Shown one piece after another: positions 1 to 7,400 of a stretch of DNA of 48,196 bases (position 1 is the stretch's first letter; the number at the start of each line of letters is the position of its first letter). A model generated the notes under the pieces. That model was not told where the DNA came from, searched no databases, and saw nothing but the letters and a program-made list of their open reading frames with translations. Source of the DNA: JAKAVK01 sp964419095 (GTDB lineage: Archaea > Micrarchaeota > Micrarchaeia > Micrarchaeales > CABMGC01); assembly GCA_964419095.1 (NCBI GenBank), contig CAYQOG010000003.1, positions 1 to 48,196 on the forward strand, read 5' to 3'. The position numbers were made by a program, and so were the translations under genes.

Positions 1-1
1 C

Positions 2-52
2 AGGAATCAGGAAGCGATAAAAGCGTTGCATGAGATGCAATCCTTATCCTAG
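2..52 (+). CDS. C-terminal tail of an unidentified upstream gene
   Basis: An open frame enters from the left edge and stops at TAG (50-52), 9 nt before the TTG start of the helicase gene. The visible residues are NQEAIKALHEMQSLS. This is too little to identify a family. The close spacing suggests it shares a transcript with the helicase gene. It could also be chance open frame. Confidence 0.4.
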   Translation, partial: RNQEAIKALHEMQSLS

Positions 53-61
53 GTTGAGAAA

Positions 62-3000
62 TTGAGAGTAGAGGAGCTCAGGAACAGGCTCCCGAATGAG
101 TTCGTGGACGCCTGCTTGAAGCAAGGAATAGAGAAGCTGAGCCCGCCGCAGGAGCTTGCGGTGGAGAACGGCCTGCTCGACGGAAAGAACTTCGTGATAG
201 CAGCGCCGACAGCCAGCGGAAAGACGCTGATAGCGGAGATGTGCATAGCAAGGTCGGTGTTCAGGGAAAAGAAGAAGGCCATTTACGTTGCTCCTATGCG
301 GGCCCTTGTAAGCGAGAAGTTCACCGATTTCAAGAAGGCATACCCTTCATTGCGCATTGCGATGTCGATAGGAGACCTTGACGCATTGGATCCTTGGCTC
401 GCGGAGTATGATCTCGTTTTGACTTCCACGGAGAAGCTCGACAGCCTGATAAGGCACGGGGCAAACTGGCTGGAGAATATAGGCTGCATGGTCTTCGACG
501 AGGTGCACATGCTTGACGATGCGGGAAGAGGCCCTACGCTAGAGATATTGATTGCAAGGCTAAGGAGAATATGCAAGGATGCGCAGGTAGTTGCGCTGAG
601 CGCAACAGTCGGAAACGCAAATGAGATTGCCGACTGGTTGAAGGCAGGACTTGTGGAAAGCGACTACAGGCCTGTACTGCTCGAAAAGGGAATAGAGCTC
701 AATTCAAAGGTCTATTATGGGGACAAGGAGGAAGAGCTTGAAGGCACACACAAGATACCTGAAATGAGGATAACGCAGGATACGCTGGAGAGAAACAAGC
801 AGATACTGCTTTTCTACAGCACGAAAAGGAATGCAGAATCTGGAGCTGGGAGGCTTGGGGAGGTAGTAGTGCCGTATCTCAAGGAGAATGAGAAAAAAGA
901 TTTGAAAGTGCTCTCCGGAAGGATTCTTCATGCGCTTGACCGTCCCACTGCACAATGCGAAAAGCTCGCAAAGGCAGTGGAAACGGGTGTTGCATTTCAT
1001 CATGGCGGGCTTGTAAATGAACAAAGACGATTAATAGAGGATGCATTTAAAAATAATATACTTAAAGCAATTTGCGCGACTACAACCCTGTGTCTTCCGC
1101 CAAACCAAGATATCATTTGTAACCCTAAACAGGAGCAGATACAGTATGTGCAGAGTCAGGATAAAGTTTTAACACATAACGGTCAGTATAGAAGAGTTTT
1201 AACGCCCATAAAGAGCGATTATAATGGAACTATTGTCGAGATTAGGCCATATGGCCAACTCCCTATGTCGATGACTGAGGAACATAGGGTATTGGTTGTC
1301 AAAAGGAAACGGCATAATAACCATTTTAGAAACGGAAGGCATAAGTTGTGGTGGACTTATTCAGAACCAGAATGGGTTGAGGCAAAGTCAGTGATTGAGG
1401 GAGATTTAGTATTGTTTCCTCGAATAAGGGAGGAAAGAGGTATTTCAGTCATTAAAATGGATAAAATAGGACCGCTTACTAATCAGACAGGAGTAGTCGG
1501 GAAACATTGGAGACGTCTAAATACGGATGATATAGAACTCAATTTAGATACCATGGAGTTTATGGGTCTATTTATTGCGGAAGGATATACAGGTAAGAAT
1601 GGCATTTTAAGACTTGCAATAAATATGGATGAACTAGACCTTACTGAATTGATATCAAAATGGTTCACTTCCCTTGGTTTAGTTCCTGTCGTAAAGGATT
1701 TCGAACGGCACAGGAGGACCATTAATGTGTGTTCAAAACAACTTTCATATAAGTTTAGAGAGCTTTTTGGAGGAAATGCTCTCGAAAAGCATCTTCCACA
1801 AGAATTTCTTTTCTTAGACAGAGAAAGACTGGTGTACGTAGTTAGAGGTATGTGGCGCGGGGATGGATATCTTTATCGTACGAAGACTTATGGCGATGCA
1901 GAGTATAGCACGATATCCAAGGTTTTAGCGAATCAGTTATTCATTATACTAGTTAAATTGGGCTACATGCCACGAATTAAGTATGCGGATCAACAAAATG
2001 TTGCAAGAAAAGACAGTTTAAACATTCAGTCACGTCATAGGATTTATAAAGTCAGTGTTTCAGGAAAGCAACTTAGTAGATTTACAAGAGAGGTACTTAA
2101 TAAAAAAGTGCACTTTAGCGGGAATAGAACGTATAATCTTGGATTTATAGATGATAACTATTACTATATGCCAGTAAAGTCTATCAAGAATATTGACTAC
2201 TCAGGAGCAGTTTACAATCTTGAAGTCGAAGACGATGCAAGTTATGTAGGTTCATTTATTGTACATAACTCATTGGGAGTCAATCTTCCAGCACATACTG
2301 TAGTCGTAAGGGACACTACAAGATACAGCGAGGGTGAAGGAGCGGAGAGGATAAGCGTAAACGAAGTCACGCAGCTTTTCGGGAGAGCAGGAAGGCCCAA
2401 GTACGATAAATACGGGAGAGCGCTTCTCATCGCCAGGTCGAGGAGCGAGATAGAGGAATTATACAACAGGTACATCGTGGCTGAGCTTGAGCCCGTAGTC
2501 TCGAAGCTCGGAGTGCTTCCCATACTGAGGACGCATATACTTGCCTTTGTGGCAACGAGGTTTCTTACAAACGAGGAGTCCATACTTGGATTCCTTAGCG
2601 AGACACTTTATGGATACCAATACTCGAGCATGTCGGAGCTAAGATCAATAACAAGGGACGTGCTCGCAGAGCTCTCGAAGTGGGGCTTCGTCGAGAAGAA
2701 GGGCAGCGTCTACAACACTACGAAGATAGGTGAACGCGTAAGCGAGCTCTACATAGACCCTCTCTCCGCCAGATGGATACTCGATTCGCTTACAAAGGAG
2801 CGCGACGATGTCGCAAACCTCTTCATGGTCACCAATACCATTGAGATGAGGCCGTATATGAAGGCAACGGACGATGCCGCAGAGGCATTCATGCATTACC
2901 AATACATGCTCAACAACACAACGGTCAACTACGATTCTGAAGACCTGATGTACTACGACCCGATAAAGCCGCTCAGCACCGCGCTTCTTCTCCACAGGTG

Positions 3001-3361
3001 GATAAACGAGACCTCTGAGCAGGAGCTTACCAAGGCATATTCAACCACTCCAGGGGCGATATTCTCAAAGATAACAAACGCGGACTGGCTGCTTTACGCG
3101 TGCACCGAGCTTGGAAAGCTTGCACGAGTCAACACGAGACCGCTGCTGGAATTGCGCATAAGGATGAAGTATGGCATAAAGAAGGAGCTGACGGACCTTG
3201 TGAGATTGGAGCAGGTGGGACGCGTAAGGGCAAGGATGCTTTACGGAAATGGGATAACGAGCGTTGCGGATCTTAGGAAAGAAGGAGCTGCAGCGGCTGT
3301 GGAGCGCCTCTTCGGGAAGGAGCTGACGAGGAGAATCTTAGACCAGGTCAAGACGCTTTGA
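62..3361 (+). CDS. hel308: ATP-dependent DNA helicase Hel308 with an in-frame intein
   Basis: Superfamily 2 3'-5' DNA helicase of the archaeal Hel308 family, which acts at stalled forks and in recombination. Visible motifs: Walker A APTASGKT (residues 48-55), DEVH (146-149), ALSAT, FHHGGL, QLFGRAGRP after the intein, and a C-terminal helix-hairpin-helix (LEQVGRVRARMLYG). The reading frame is 1099 residues; removing the 393-residue intein (344-736) leaves 706, the normal family size. The intein splits motif V between CATTTL and SLGVNLPA, where relatives usually read ATPTLAAGVNLPA. The start is TTG, preceded by GGTTGA; no better start exists in frame after the upstream stop. Confidence 0.95.
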   Translation: MRVEELRNRLPNEFVDACLKQGIEKLSPPQELAVENGLLDGKNFVIAAPTASGKTLIAEMCIARSVFREKKKAIYVAPMRALVSEKFTDFKKAYPSLRIAMSIGDLDALDPWLAEYDLVLTSTEKLDSLIRHGANWLENIGCMVFDEVHMLDDAGRGPTLEILIARLRRICKDAQVVALSATVGNANEIADWLKAGLVESDYRPVLLEKGIELNSKVYYGDKEEELEGTHKIPEMRITQDTLERNKQILLFYSTKRNAESGAGRLGEVVVPYLKENEKKDLKVLSGRILHALDRPTAQCEKLAKAVETGVAFHHGGLVNEQRRLIEDAFKNNILKAICATTTLCLPPNQDIICNPKQEQIQYVQSQDKVLTHNGQYRRVLTPIKSDYNGTIVEIRPYGQLPMSMTEEHRVLVVKRKRHNNHFRNGRHKLWWTYSEPEWVEAKSVIEGDLVLFPRIREERGISVIKMDKIGPLTNQTGVVGKHWRRLNTDDIELNLDTMEFMGLFIAEGYTGKNGILRLAINMDELDLTELISKWFTSLGLVPVVKDFERHRRTINVCSKQLSYKFRELFGGNALEKHLPQEFLFLDRERLVYVVRGMWRGDGYLYRTKTYGDAEYSTISKVLANQLFIILVKLGYMPRIKYADQQNVARKDSLNIQSRHRIYKVSVSGKQLSRFTREVLNKKVHFSGNRTYNLGFIDDNYYYMPVKSIKNIDYSGAVYNLEVEDDASYVGSFIVHNSLGVNLPAHTVVVRDTTRYSEGEGAERISVNEVTQLFGRAGRPKYDKYGRALLIARSRSEIEELYNRYIVAELEPVVSKLGVLPILRTHILAFVATRFLTNEESILGFLSETLYGYQYSSMSELRSITRDVLAELSKWGFVEKKGSVYNTTKIGERVSELYIDPLSARWILDSLTKERDDVANLFMVTNTIEMRPYMKATDDAAEAFMHYQYMLNNTTVNYDSEDLMYYDPIKPLSTALLLHRWINETSEQELTKAYSTTPGAIFSKITNADWLLYACTELGKLARVNTRPLLELRIRMKYGIKKELTDLVRLEQVGRVRARMLYGNGITSVADLRKEGAAAAVERLFGKELTRRILDQVKTL
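1091..2269 (+). mobile_element. Intein with LAGLIDADG-type homing endonuclease in hel308
   Basis: Protein-splicing element, residues 344-736 of the helicase precursor. It begins with Cys (CLPPNQD), has a block B-like TEEH (405-408), and ends with VHN followed by Ser as the +1 residue, so the splice chemistry residues are all present. Two endonuclease motifs are visible: MGLFIAEGYTG (501-511) and VRGMWRGDGYL (594-604), each with an acidic residue at the expected place, so the homing endonuclease may be active. The DNA is clearly AT-richer than the flanking exteins (AAA, TTA, AGA and ATA codons against AAG, CTC, AGG). An intein in Hel308 is known from Methanocaldococcus; I infer, but did not check, that this is the same insertion site. 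Confidence 0.93.
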
Positions 3362-3436
3362 AGCCGTTTTTCCCCGTTTCCGACTGAAACTACCGTTGAT
3401 TATTTAGTAATTACCATATCATCCGAGAACAGAAAA

Positions 3437-3479
3437 GGTTATAAAAGCCATCGTTGTATTAACCGTGACAGGCGATCGG
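3437..3479 (+). promoter_or_regulatory. sepF promoter and leader (TATA plus 12-mer shared with ftsZ)
   Basis: GGTTATAAAAG (3437-3447) is a good archaeal TATA box. A start about 25 nt downstream would fall near 3468, so the RNA would begin close to ACAGGCGATCGG (3468-3479). The same 12 bases lie directly before the ftsZ start on the opposite strand at 8446-8457. Confidence 0.6.
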
Positions 3480-3487
3480 TGAATAAA

Positions 3488-3859
3488 ATGGGAGTTTTCG
3501 ATAAGTTGGGCCAGGCAATGGGCTCCACAAAGGAGATAAACGTAGAGGACTACATGAACTCTGTAGAGATGGACGACGTAGACTTGCTGCACGAGCCGGC
3601 TGACATGTATGTCAAGCCCGTGTCGATTGTAAGCGAGGACGACGTAAAGGCCATAGAGGAGGAATTGGCAAAGAAGAACATACTTCTTCTGGACATGACT
3701 GAATTGAACAAGCGACCCACCACAAGGGGCAATGTAGTCGCTGAACTCAAGAGGTATGTCGACAAGATAAATGGAGACATAGGCCAGATAGACGCAAACA
3801 GAGTGCTTCTTACTCCTGCAAAGGTAAAGATAGTAAAGAGAAAGAAGTCAGGCAAGTAA
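3488..3859 (+). CDS. sepF: Archaeal SepF, membrane anchor for FtsZ
   Basis: SepF-family cell-division protein of 123 residues. Archaeal SepF tethers the FtsZ ring to the membrane through an N-terminal amphipathic helix, here MGVFDKLGQAMG. The conserved core follows (VKPVSIVSEDDVKAIEEELA, ILLLDMTELNKRPTT, ANRVLLTPAKVKIVKR). A GTG at 3479 is in frame, but GGTGA (3478-3482) lies 5 nt before ATG 3488, so that ATG is chosen. The two FtsZ genes sit 3-4 kb downstream on the other strand and share a leader motif with this gene. Family assignment is from sequence style and motifs. Confidence 0.85.
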   Translation: MGVFDKLGQAMGSTKEINVEDYMNSVEMDDVDLLHEPADMYVKPVSIVSEDDVKAIEEELAKKNILLLDMTELNKRPTTRGNVVAELKRYVDKINGDIGQIDANRVLLTPAKVKIVKRKKSGK

Positions 3860-3863
3860 GCAC

Positions 3864-4550
3864 TCACTTAAGCGCGGTTATCAATGCGTGCAGCTCCTGC
3901 TTTGTGGGCTGCGCGTTTGTTATTATCCTTTTGAATACATTCATGACCGCCTTCCTGTTCCTTATATTCTTTCTGGCGACTATGGAACTGAATGTCGCGA
4001 AGAGGTACTGCATCTCCTTTCTGTCGGGCGTCTCTGTTTTCATTGGCTCGCTGACACCGGAGAAGTTCTTCATTGTTAGGGCATAAAGCAGCACTGCAAG
4101 CGCATGTGAGAGATTCAATACAGGATAATCCGGATTCGTACCTATGTGCGCGACTATGTCGCACTTTCCTAATTCCTCTACCGTCAAGCCTATGTCGTCC
4201 CTGCCGATCAGCAGACCAAGCACTGCGTCCTTTCCCATCTTTGTCTTCCTAAGCTTCCGTATAGCCTGGTCAAGCAGGTAGACTCTCCTGAAATCAGATC
4301 TTGCCTTCTCCCATATGCCGGTGGTGCCCATCACCATGCTGCAATCTTTTACCGACTCATCGAATGTTTTGTAGACCTTTGCGTTCTCAAGGAGCTCCCG
4401 CGCGTGCTTCGCGTACATTATCGCCTTGTTCCCGGTATGCTTTACGCGAGGATTGACAAGGTAGAGTTTCTTTATCCCGAAGTTCTTGGAGACGCGTGCA
4501 ACATACCCCAGGTTGACCTGGTACTTCGGCTCTACGATTATTACTTTTAT
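3864..4550 (-). CDS. trmJ: TrmJ-like SPOUT tRNA 2'-O-methyltransferase with ATA start
   Basis: SpoU/TrmJ family methyltransferase, expected to methylate the tRNA anticodon loop using SAM through a C-terminal trefoil knot. Motifs: EPKYQVNLGYVARVSKNFG near the N-terminus, LIGRDDIGLTVEEL, and NPDYPVLNLSHALAVLLY in the knot, then a helical tail. The first in-frame ATG is at 4418 and would delete the conserved N-terminal motif. The frame is open back to a TAA and holds no ATG, GTG or TTG; the homology begins exactly at ATA (4548-4550), with GGTGAT 9 nt upstream. That gives 228 residues, a normal length. It lies 2 nt behind the CPBP protease stop, so it is probably co-translated. A sequencing error in the start codon is possible. 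Confidence 0.8.
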   Translation of the reverse strand: MKVIIVEPKYQVNLGYVARVSKNFGIKKLYLVNPRVKHTGNKAIMYAKHARELLENAKVYKTFDESVKDCSMVMGTTGIWEKARSDFRRVYLLDQAIRKLRKTKMGKDAVLGLLIGRDDIGLTVEELGKCDIVAHIGTNPDYPVLNLSHALAVLLYALTMKNFSGVSEPMKTETPDRKEMQYLFATFSSIVARKNIRNRKAVMNVFKRIITNAQPTKQELHALITALK

Positions 4551-4552
4551 CT

Positions 4553-5257
4553 TTATAGAATCACCATGAAGGTGACTATCAGGGTTACCGCGTTAAGGAG
4601 CATATGCCCGATGATTGAGGGATAGAGCGAATTCGTCCTCTTGTAGGCGTATCCTGCAAGCAGTCCGAATAGCAGCGCGGCTATTACCTCTATCTCGAAG
4701 CTCGAGTTGTATGCGAAATGGCCTGCGGCGAAGAAGAGGGAGCTTATAACTATGCCGAGTCGCGGGACCATGAAGCCCCTGAAGAGTATCTCTTCGTTTA
4801 TAGGGGACATTATAGCCGTGAAGACGTAGAACCAGAGCGGCGCTGAGGCAAGGAGGATGTCCACGTTGCTGTTTATAGGCACGTTGGTTATGTAGCTTAT
4901 CACGCTGACTATTATCTCCATTACAAAAAGCGCGGCGAAGAGTATCACGCCTACCAGGATGACGTTGAAATTGAACTTGCCATTGCCGAGTCCTACTGCG
5001 GAAAGGATATCAGTGAAATTCTGCTTCTTGTAGAAGATGAAGTAGCACATGACGGAGAGCGAGAAGGACATGGAGAGTGCCGCATCAGATACGAAGTTCA
5101 GGGAGTTGTAGCTCATATAGTCGTAGGTGTAGAGTATCACGCCGGGAGCGATAAGAATTATGTTTAGGACTATGAAGAACGCGACGAATACAAGGGCAGA
5201 TACAAACGGGTTCTGTTTTTTTGTTTGCTTCCTTGCCCTGGGCTTTCTCCTTGCCAA
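4553..5257 (-). CDS. CPBP (CAAX/Abi-type) intramembrane protease
   Basis: Integral membrane metalloprotease-like protein of 234 residues with a basic N-terminus (MARRKPRARKQTKK) and about seven hydrophobic segments. The three family motifs are intact: EEILFR (E155, E156, R160), FFAAGH (F176, H180) and HMLLN (H218, N222). Substrate unknown; family members process prenylated or secreted peptides or serve in bacteriocin self-immunity. The start is TTG at 5257, 11 nt after the eS31 stop; it ends 2 nt before trmJ. It therefore sits inside a translation operon, an unusual place for a membrane protease. Confidence 0.85.
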   Translation of the reverse strand: MARRKPRARKQTKKQNPFVSALVFVAFFIVLNIILIAPGVILYTYDYMSYNSLNFVSDAALSMSFSLSVMCYFIFYKKQNFTDILSAVGLGNGKFNFNVILVGVILFAALFVMEIIVSVISYITNVPINSNVDILLASAPLWFYVFTAIMSPINEEILFRGFMVPRLGIVISSLFFAAGHFAYNSSFEIEVIAALLFGLLAGYAYKRTNSLYPSIIGHMLLNAVTLIVTFMVIL

Positions 5258-5268
5258 GAATCTCTACC

Positions 5269-5430
5269 TTACTTGTTCGGCTTCATCTCCGTGTAGCCGC
5301 ACTTACCGCACGCGAACCTGTCCTTGTGGTCGCCCATCCTTGCGCCGCATTTAGAGCAGAACTTTGCCGCAGGCTTGTAAGCCTCGATCTTTTTCTTCTT
5401 CGGAGCAGCCTCCTTTTTTGCCTCAGCCAT
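5269..5430 (-). CDS. rps27ae: Small ribosomal subunit protein eS31 (S27ae)
   Basis: A 53-residue zinc-ribbon ribosomal protein. A Lys/Ala-rich N-terminus leads to a four-cysteine ribbon, CSKC (C25, C28) and CGKC (C41, C44), followed by GYTEMKPNK; the HKDRFACGKCGYTE stretch is the archaeal eS31 signature. The ATG is at 5428-5430, 5 nt after the eS24 stop. The eS24-eS31 pair is a conserved archaeal arrangement. Confidence 0.9.
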   Translation of the reverse strand: MAEAKKEAAPKKKKIEAYKPAAKFCSKCGARMGDHKDRFACGKCGYTEMKPNK

Positions 5431-5435
5431 TCAAA

Positions 5436-5774
5436 TCAACCTTTCTTCTCCTCGGCCTTAGCGGCGGGGGTGGCAGCGGCTGGAGCAGCAGGCTGCGCGC
5501 CGGGCTTCGCCTTCTTCTCCTTCTCCTTCTTCGCGAACTTGTCCATGGATTCCTTGCTGTTGTATGAGTATGCCACTACCTCGCTTGTCCTTATCCCGTA
5601 GTTCTGGTCTATCCTTATAATCTGGAAGGTATCAGGGTTCAGGTTCAGCTTCTTGCAGACGCCTTCCGCTATCTCCGCCCTGCCCGGCGTCTTCCCTTCG
5701 TAAGCAGCATGTACTGCGAGCTCCCTCCTCTCGAAGAGCTTGTTCTCCTTGTCATCGTTTATCGTTATTTCCAT
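5436..5774 (-). CDS. rps24e: Small ribosomal subunit protein eS24
   Basis: Archaeal eS24, 112 residues. The core (ITINDDKENKLFERRELAVH, GKTPGRAEIAEGV, YGIRTSEVVAYSYNS) is followed by a Lys-rich helix and an Ala/Pro-rich tail of about 25 residues (from AKPGAQPAAP on) that is not part of the usual fold. The ATG lies 1 nt after the aIF5A stop, so the two are translationally linked. Confidence 0.92.
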   Translation of the reverse strand: MEITINDDKENKLFERRELAVHAAYEGKTPGRAEIAEGVCKKLNLNPDTFQIIRIDQNYGIRTSEVVAYSYNSKESMDKFAKKEKEKKAKPGAQPAAPAAATPAAKAEEKKG

Positions 5775-5775
5775 T

Positions 5776-6180
5776 TTATCCGCCTCCTACCATTCTTGCT
5801 ATGGCCCTCTTGCCCATGCTCTCTACGATCTCGACTTCCGCGCCTGCCTTGAGGGTTCCCTTGAGATCCTCAGGGATGGGCACCTCGAAGGTGTCATATG
5901 CCTCTAGGTCCATCAGCTGCGCGGATGTCTCTGTAAGCGAAACCACCTGGGCCTTCTTCTTCGTTATTATGGGCACTTCTATATCGGCATGACTTGGCGC
6001 CAGCATAGTCCTCTTCTGGTTGTCGAATACGCCCACGGCAGTGAGCCTTACCTTGGCCGCGCCGTGCTTTCCAGGCGAAGACGTATCGAGCTCAACCACC
6101 TTGCATGGCACTCCGTCTATGAGTATGTACTTTCCCGGCTTTATGTCTTTCATCGATGAGTACATCACGTCTTCAGGCAT
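5776..6180 (-). CDS. eif5A: Translation factor aIF5A
   Basis: Archaeal/eukaryotic IF5A (EF-P homologue), 134 residues, which relieves ribosome stalling at Pro-rich and other difficult motifs. The hypusination loop SSPGKHGAAK is visible with the modified lysine at K38, in the N-terminal SH3-like domain; the C-terminal OB-fold follows (VVSLTETSAQLMDLE). It is the first gene of the minus-strand run aIF5A, eS24, eS31, CPBP protease, trmJ, with gaps of 1 to 11 nt. Confidence 0.95.
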   Translation of the reverse strand: MPEDVMYSSMKDIKPGKYILIDGVPCKVVELDTSSPGKHGAAKVRLTAVGVFDNQKRTMLAPSHADIEVPIITKKKAQVVSLTETSAQLMDLEAYDTFEVPIPEDLKGTLKAGAEVEIVESMGKRAIARMVGGG

Positions 6181-6299
6181 CTAACCAAACCAATTATCTG
6201 ATTAAGCAAAAAAGGAATTGCTCTCAGGAATATATGAATGGAAACCATTAATAAAGCATACGGCATGCTAGCGTTATTCCATTCTAAAGAGGAAATTAC
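6181..6299 (-). promoter_or_regulatory. Promoter region of the aIF5A operon
   Basis: A 119-bp gap with no gene. Read on the minus strand, TTCATATATTCC (6229-6237) is a possible TATA box about 50 nt before the aIF5A ATG, giving a leader of about 25 nt. Nothing else stands out. Confidence 0.4.
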
Positions 6300-7322
6300 T
6301 CAGTAGAGCCTGTCTACTCCTTCCATCGCCATTGCGGTGGCAGTTTCCTTGTACTCCTTAGGCGAGCCGAACTTGGCCTTGACTCCAGTTATCACGGACA
6401 TGACTCTTACCTGGTCGTTAAGCTCGGGATTCATTCTCGCGCCGAAGATCACGTTGGCATCAGGCGCGAGCGCGTCTGTGACTCCTTCCCCTATCCTTGT
6501 GGCCTCGCTTATGGTGAGGTTCGTCCCGCCTACCACGTGTATGAGTCCGCCCTTTGCACCCTCATAGTCCACGTTAAGAAGGGGATGGGTCCTTGTCGAC
6601 TTTATTGCCTGCTCGACTCTGTCTGCTCCGCTCCCTGCTCCGAGGCTTATGACTGCTGTGCCCGTGTCCTTGACCACGTTCCTCAAATCAGCGAAATCAA
6701 GATTTATGAGGCTTGGAAGGGTTATCGTGTCTGATATTCCCTTGACTGCGTTGCCCGTTATATTGTCAACCAGCTCGAATGCCCTCTCTATTGGAAGGTT
6801 AGGCACATATGACAGGAGCTTGTCGTTCTCTATGACTATAGTGCAGTCCGCCTGCTTCTGCAGCTGCTCCAGTCCCCACTCCGCCTTCTGCTTCCTTGAC
6901 CTTTCAAGCGCGAACGGGAATGTGACCGTAGCTATTACCGTTGCACCCATCTCCCTTGCGACGTTTGCCACTATAGGAGCGGCTCCTGTTCCTGTTCCTC
7001 CTCCCATGCCTGCAGCAACGAAGACGAGATTGTATCCCTGCAATGCGGCTTCGATCTCCCTCCTTGACATATCTGCGCACTTCGCAGCTACTTCGGGGAA
7101 GCCTCCTGCACCCAATCCGTTCGTTATCTCCTTTCCTATGAGTATCTTCTTGTGAGCCTTGATCATGTTCAAGTGTCCGATGTCCGTGTTCACGGCTATC
7201 GTCTCCGCACTCTTTATGTTGTGCGAAAACAGTCTGTTAACCAGGTTGCTTCCCTGTCCACCGACGCCTACAACGGCTATTCTAGGCGTAAACGCGTCAT
7301 AGTCGAATTGATTCTCTCCCAT
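6300..7322 (-). CDS. ftsZ: Tubulin-like cell-division GTPase FtsZ (second copy)
   Basis: FtsZ of 340 residues that polymerises at the division site. Visible: the N-terminal nucleotide site (VVGVGGQGSN), tubulin signature GGGTGTG (107-113) and the T7 synergy loop (NLDFADLRNVV). A 16-codon upstream extension exists, but GGTGA lies 5 nt before the ATG at 7322 and relatives begin here, so that start is used. It lies behind the other ftsZ with a 78-nt gap containing a hairpin. Archaea often have FtsZ1 and FtsZ2 with separate roles; I cannot assign which is which without a tree. Confidence 0.93.
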   Translation of the reverse strand: MGENQFDYDAFTPRIAVVGVGGQGSNLVNRLFSHNIKSAETIAVNTDIGHLNMIKAHKKILIGKEITNGLGAGGFPEVAAKCADMSRREIEAALQGYNLVFVAAGMGGGTGTGAAPIVANVAREMGATVIATVTFPFALERSRKQKAEWGLEQLQKQADCTIVIENDKLLSYVPNLPIERAFELVDNITGNAVKGISDTITLPSLINLDFADLRNVVKDTGTAVISLGAGSGADRVEQAIKSTRTHPLLNVDYEGAKGGLIHVVGGTNLTISEATRIGEGVTDALAPDANVIFGARMNPELNDQVRVMSVITGVKAKFGSPKEYKETATAMAMEGVDRLY

Positions 7323-7339
7323 CCAGTTCACCAAATATG

Positions 7340-7368
7340 AAAAACGGCAGATAAAAAAGCAATCTGCC
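7340..7368 (-). terminator. Stem-loop with T-run between the two ftsZ genes
   Basis: On the minus strand GGCAGAT (7362-7368) pairs with ATCTGCC (7346-7352) around a 9-nt loop, followed by GTTTTT (7340-7345). A 7-bp stem plus T-run resembles a factor-independent terminator or attenuator and lies between the first ftsZ stop and the second ftsZ start. Confidence 0.55.
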
Positions 7369-7400
7369 AAACCCTGTTACCCGTTGAATGCACTTCCCGC

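Noticed and set aside
3864..4418. trmJ as a 184-residue protein from the internal ATG
   Set aside because: It would lack the conserved N-terminal TrmJ motif that is fully encoded upstream in the same frame.
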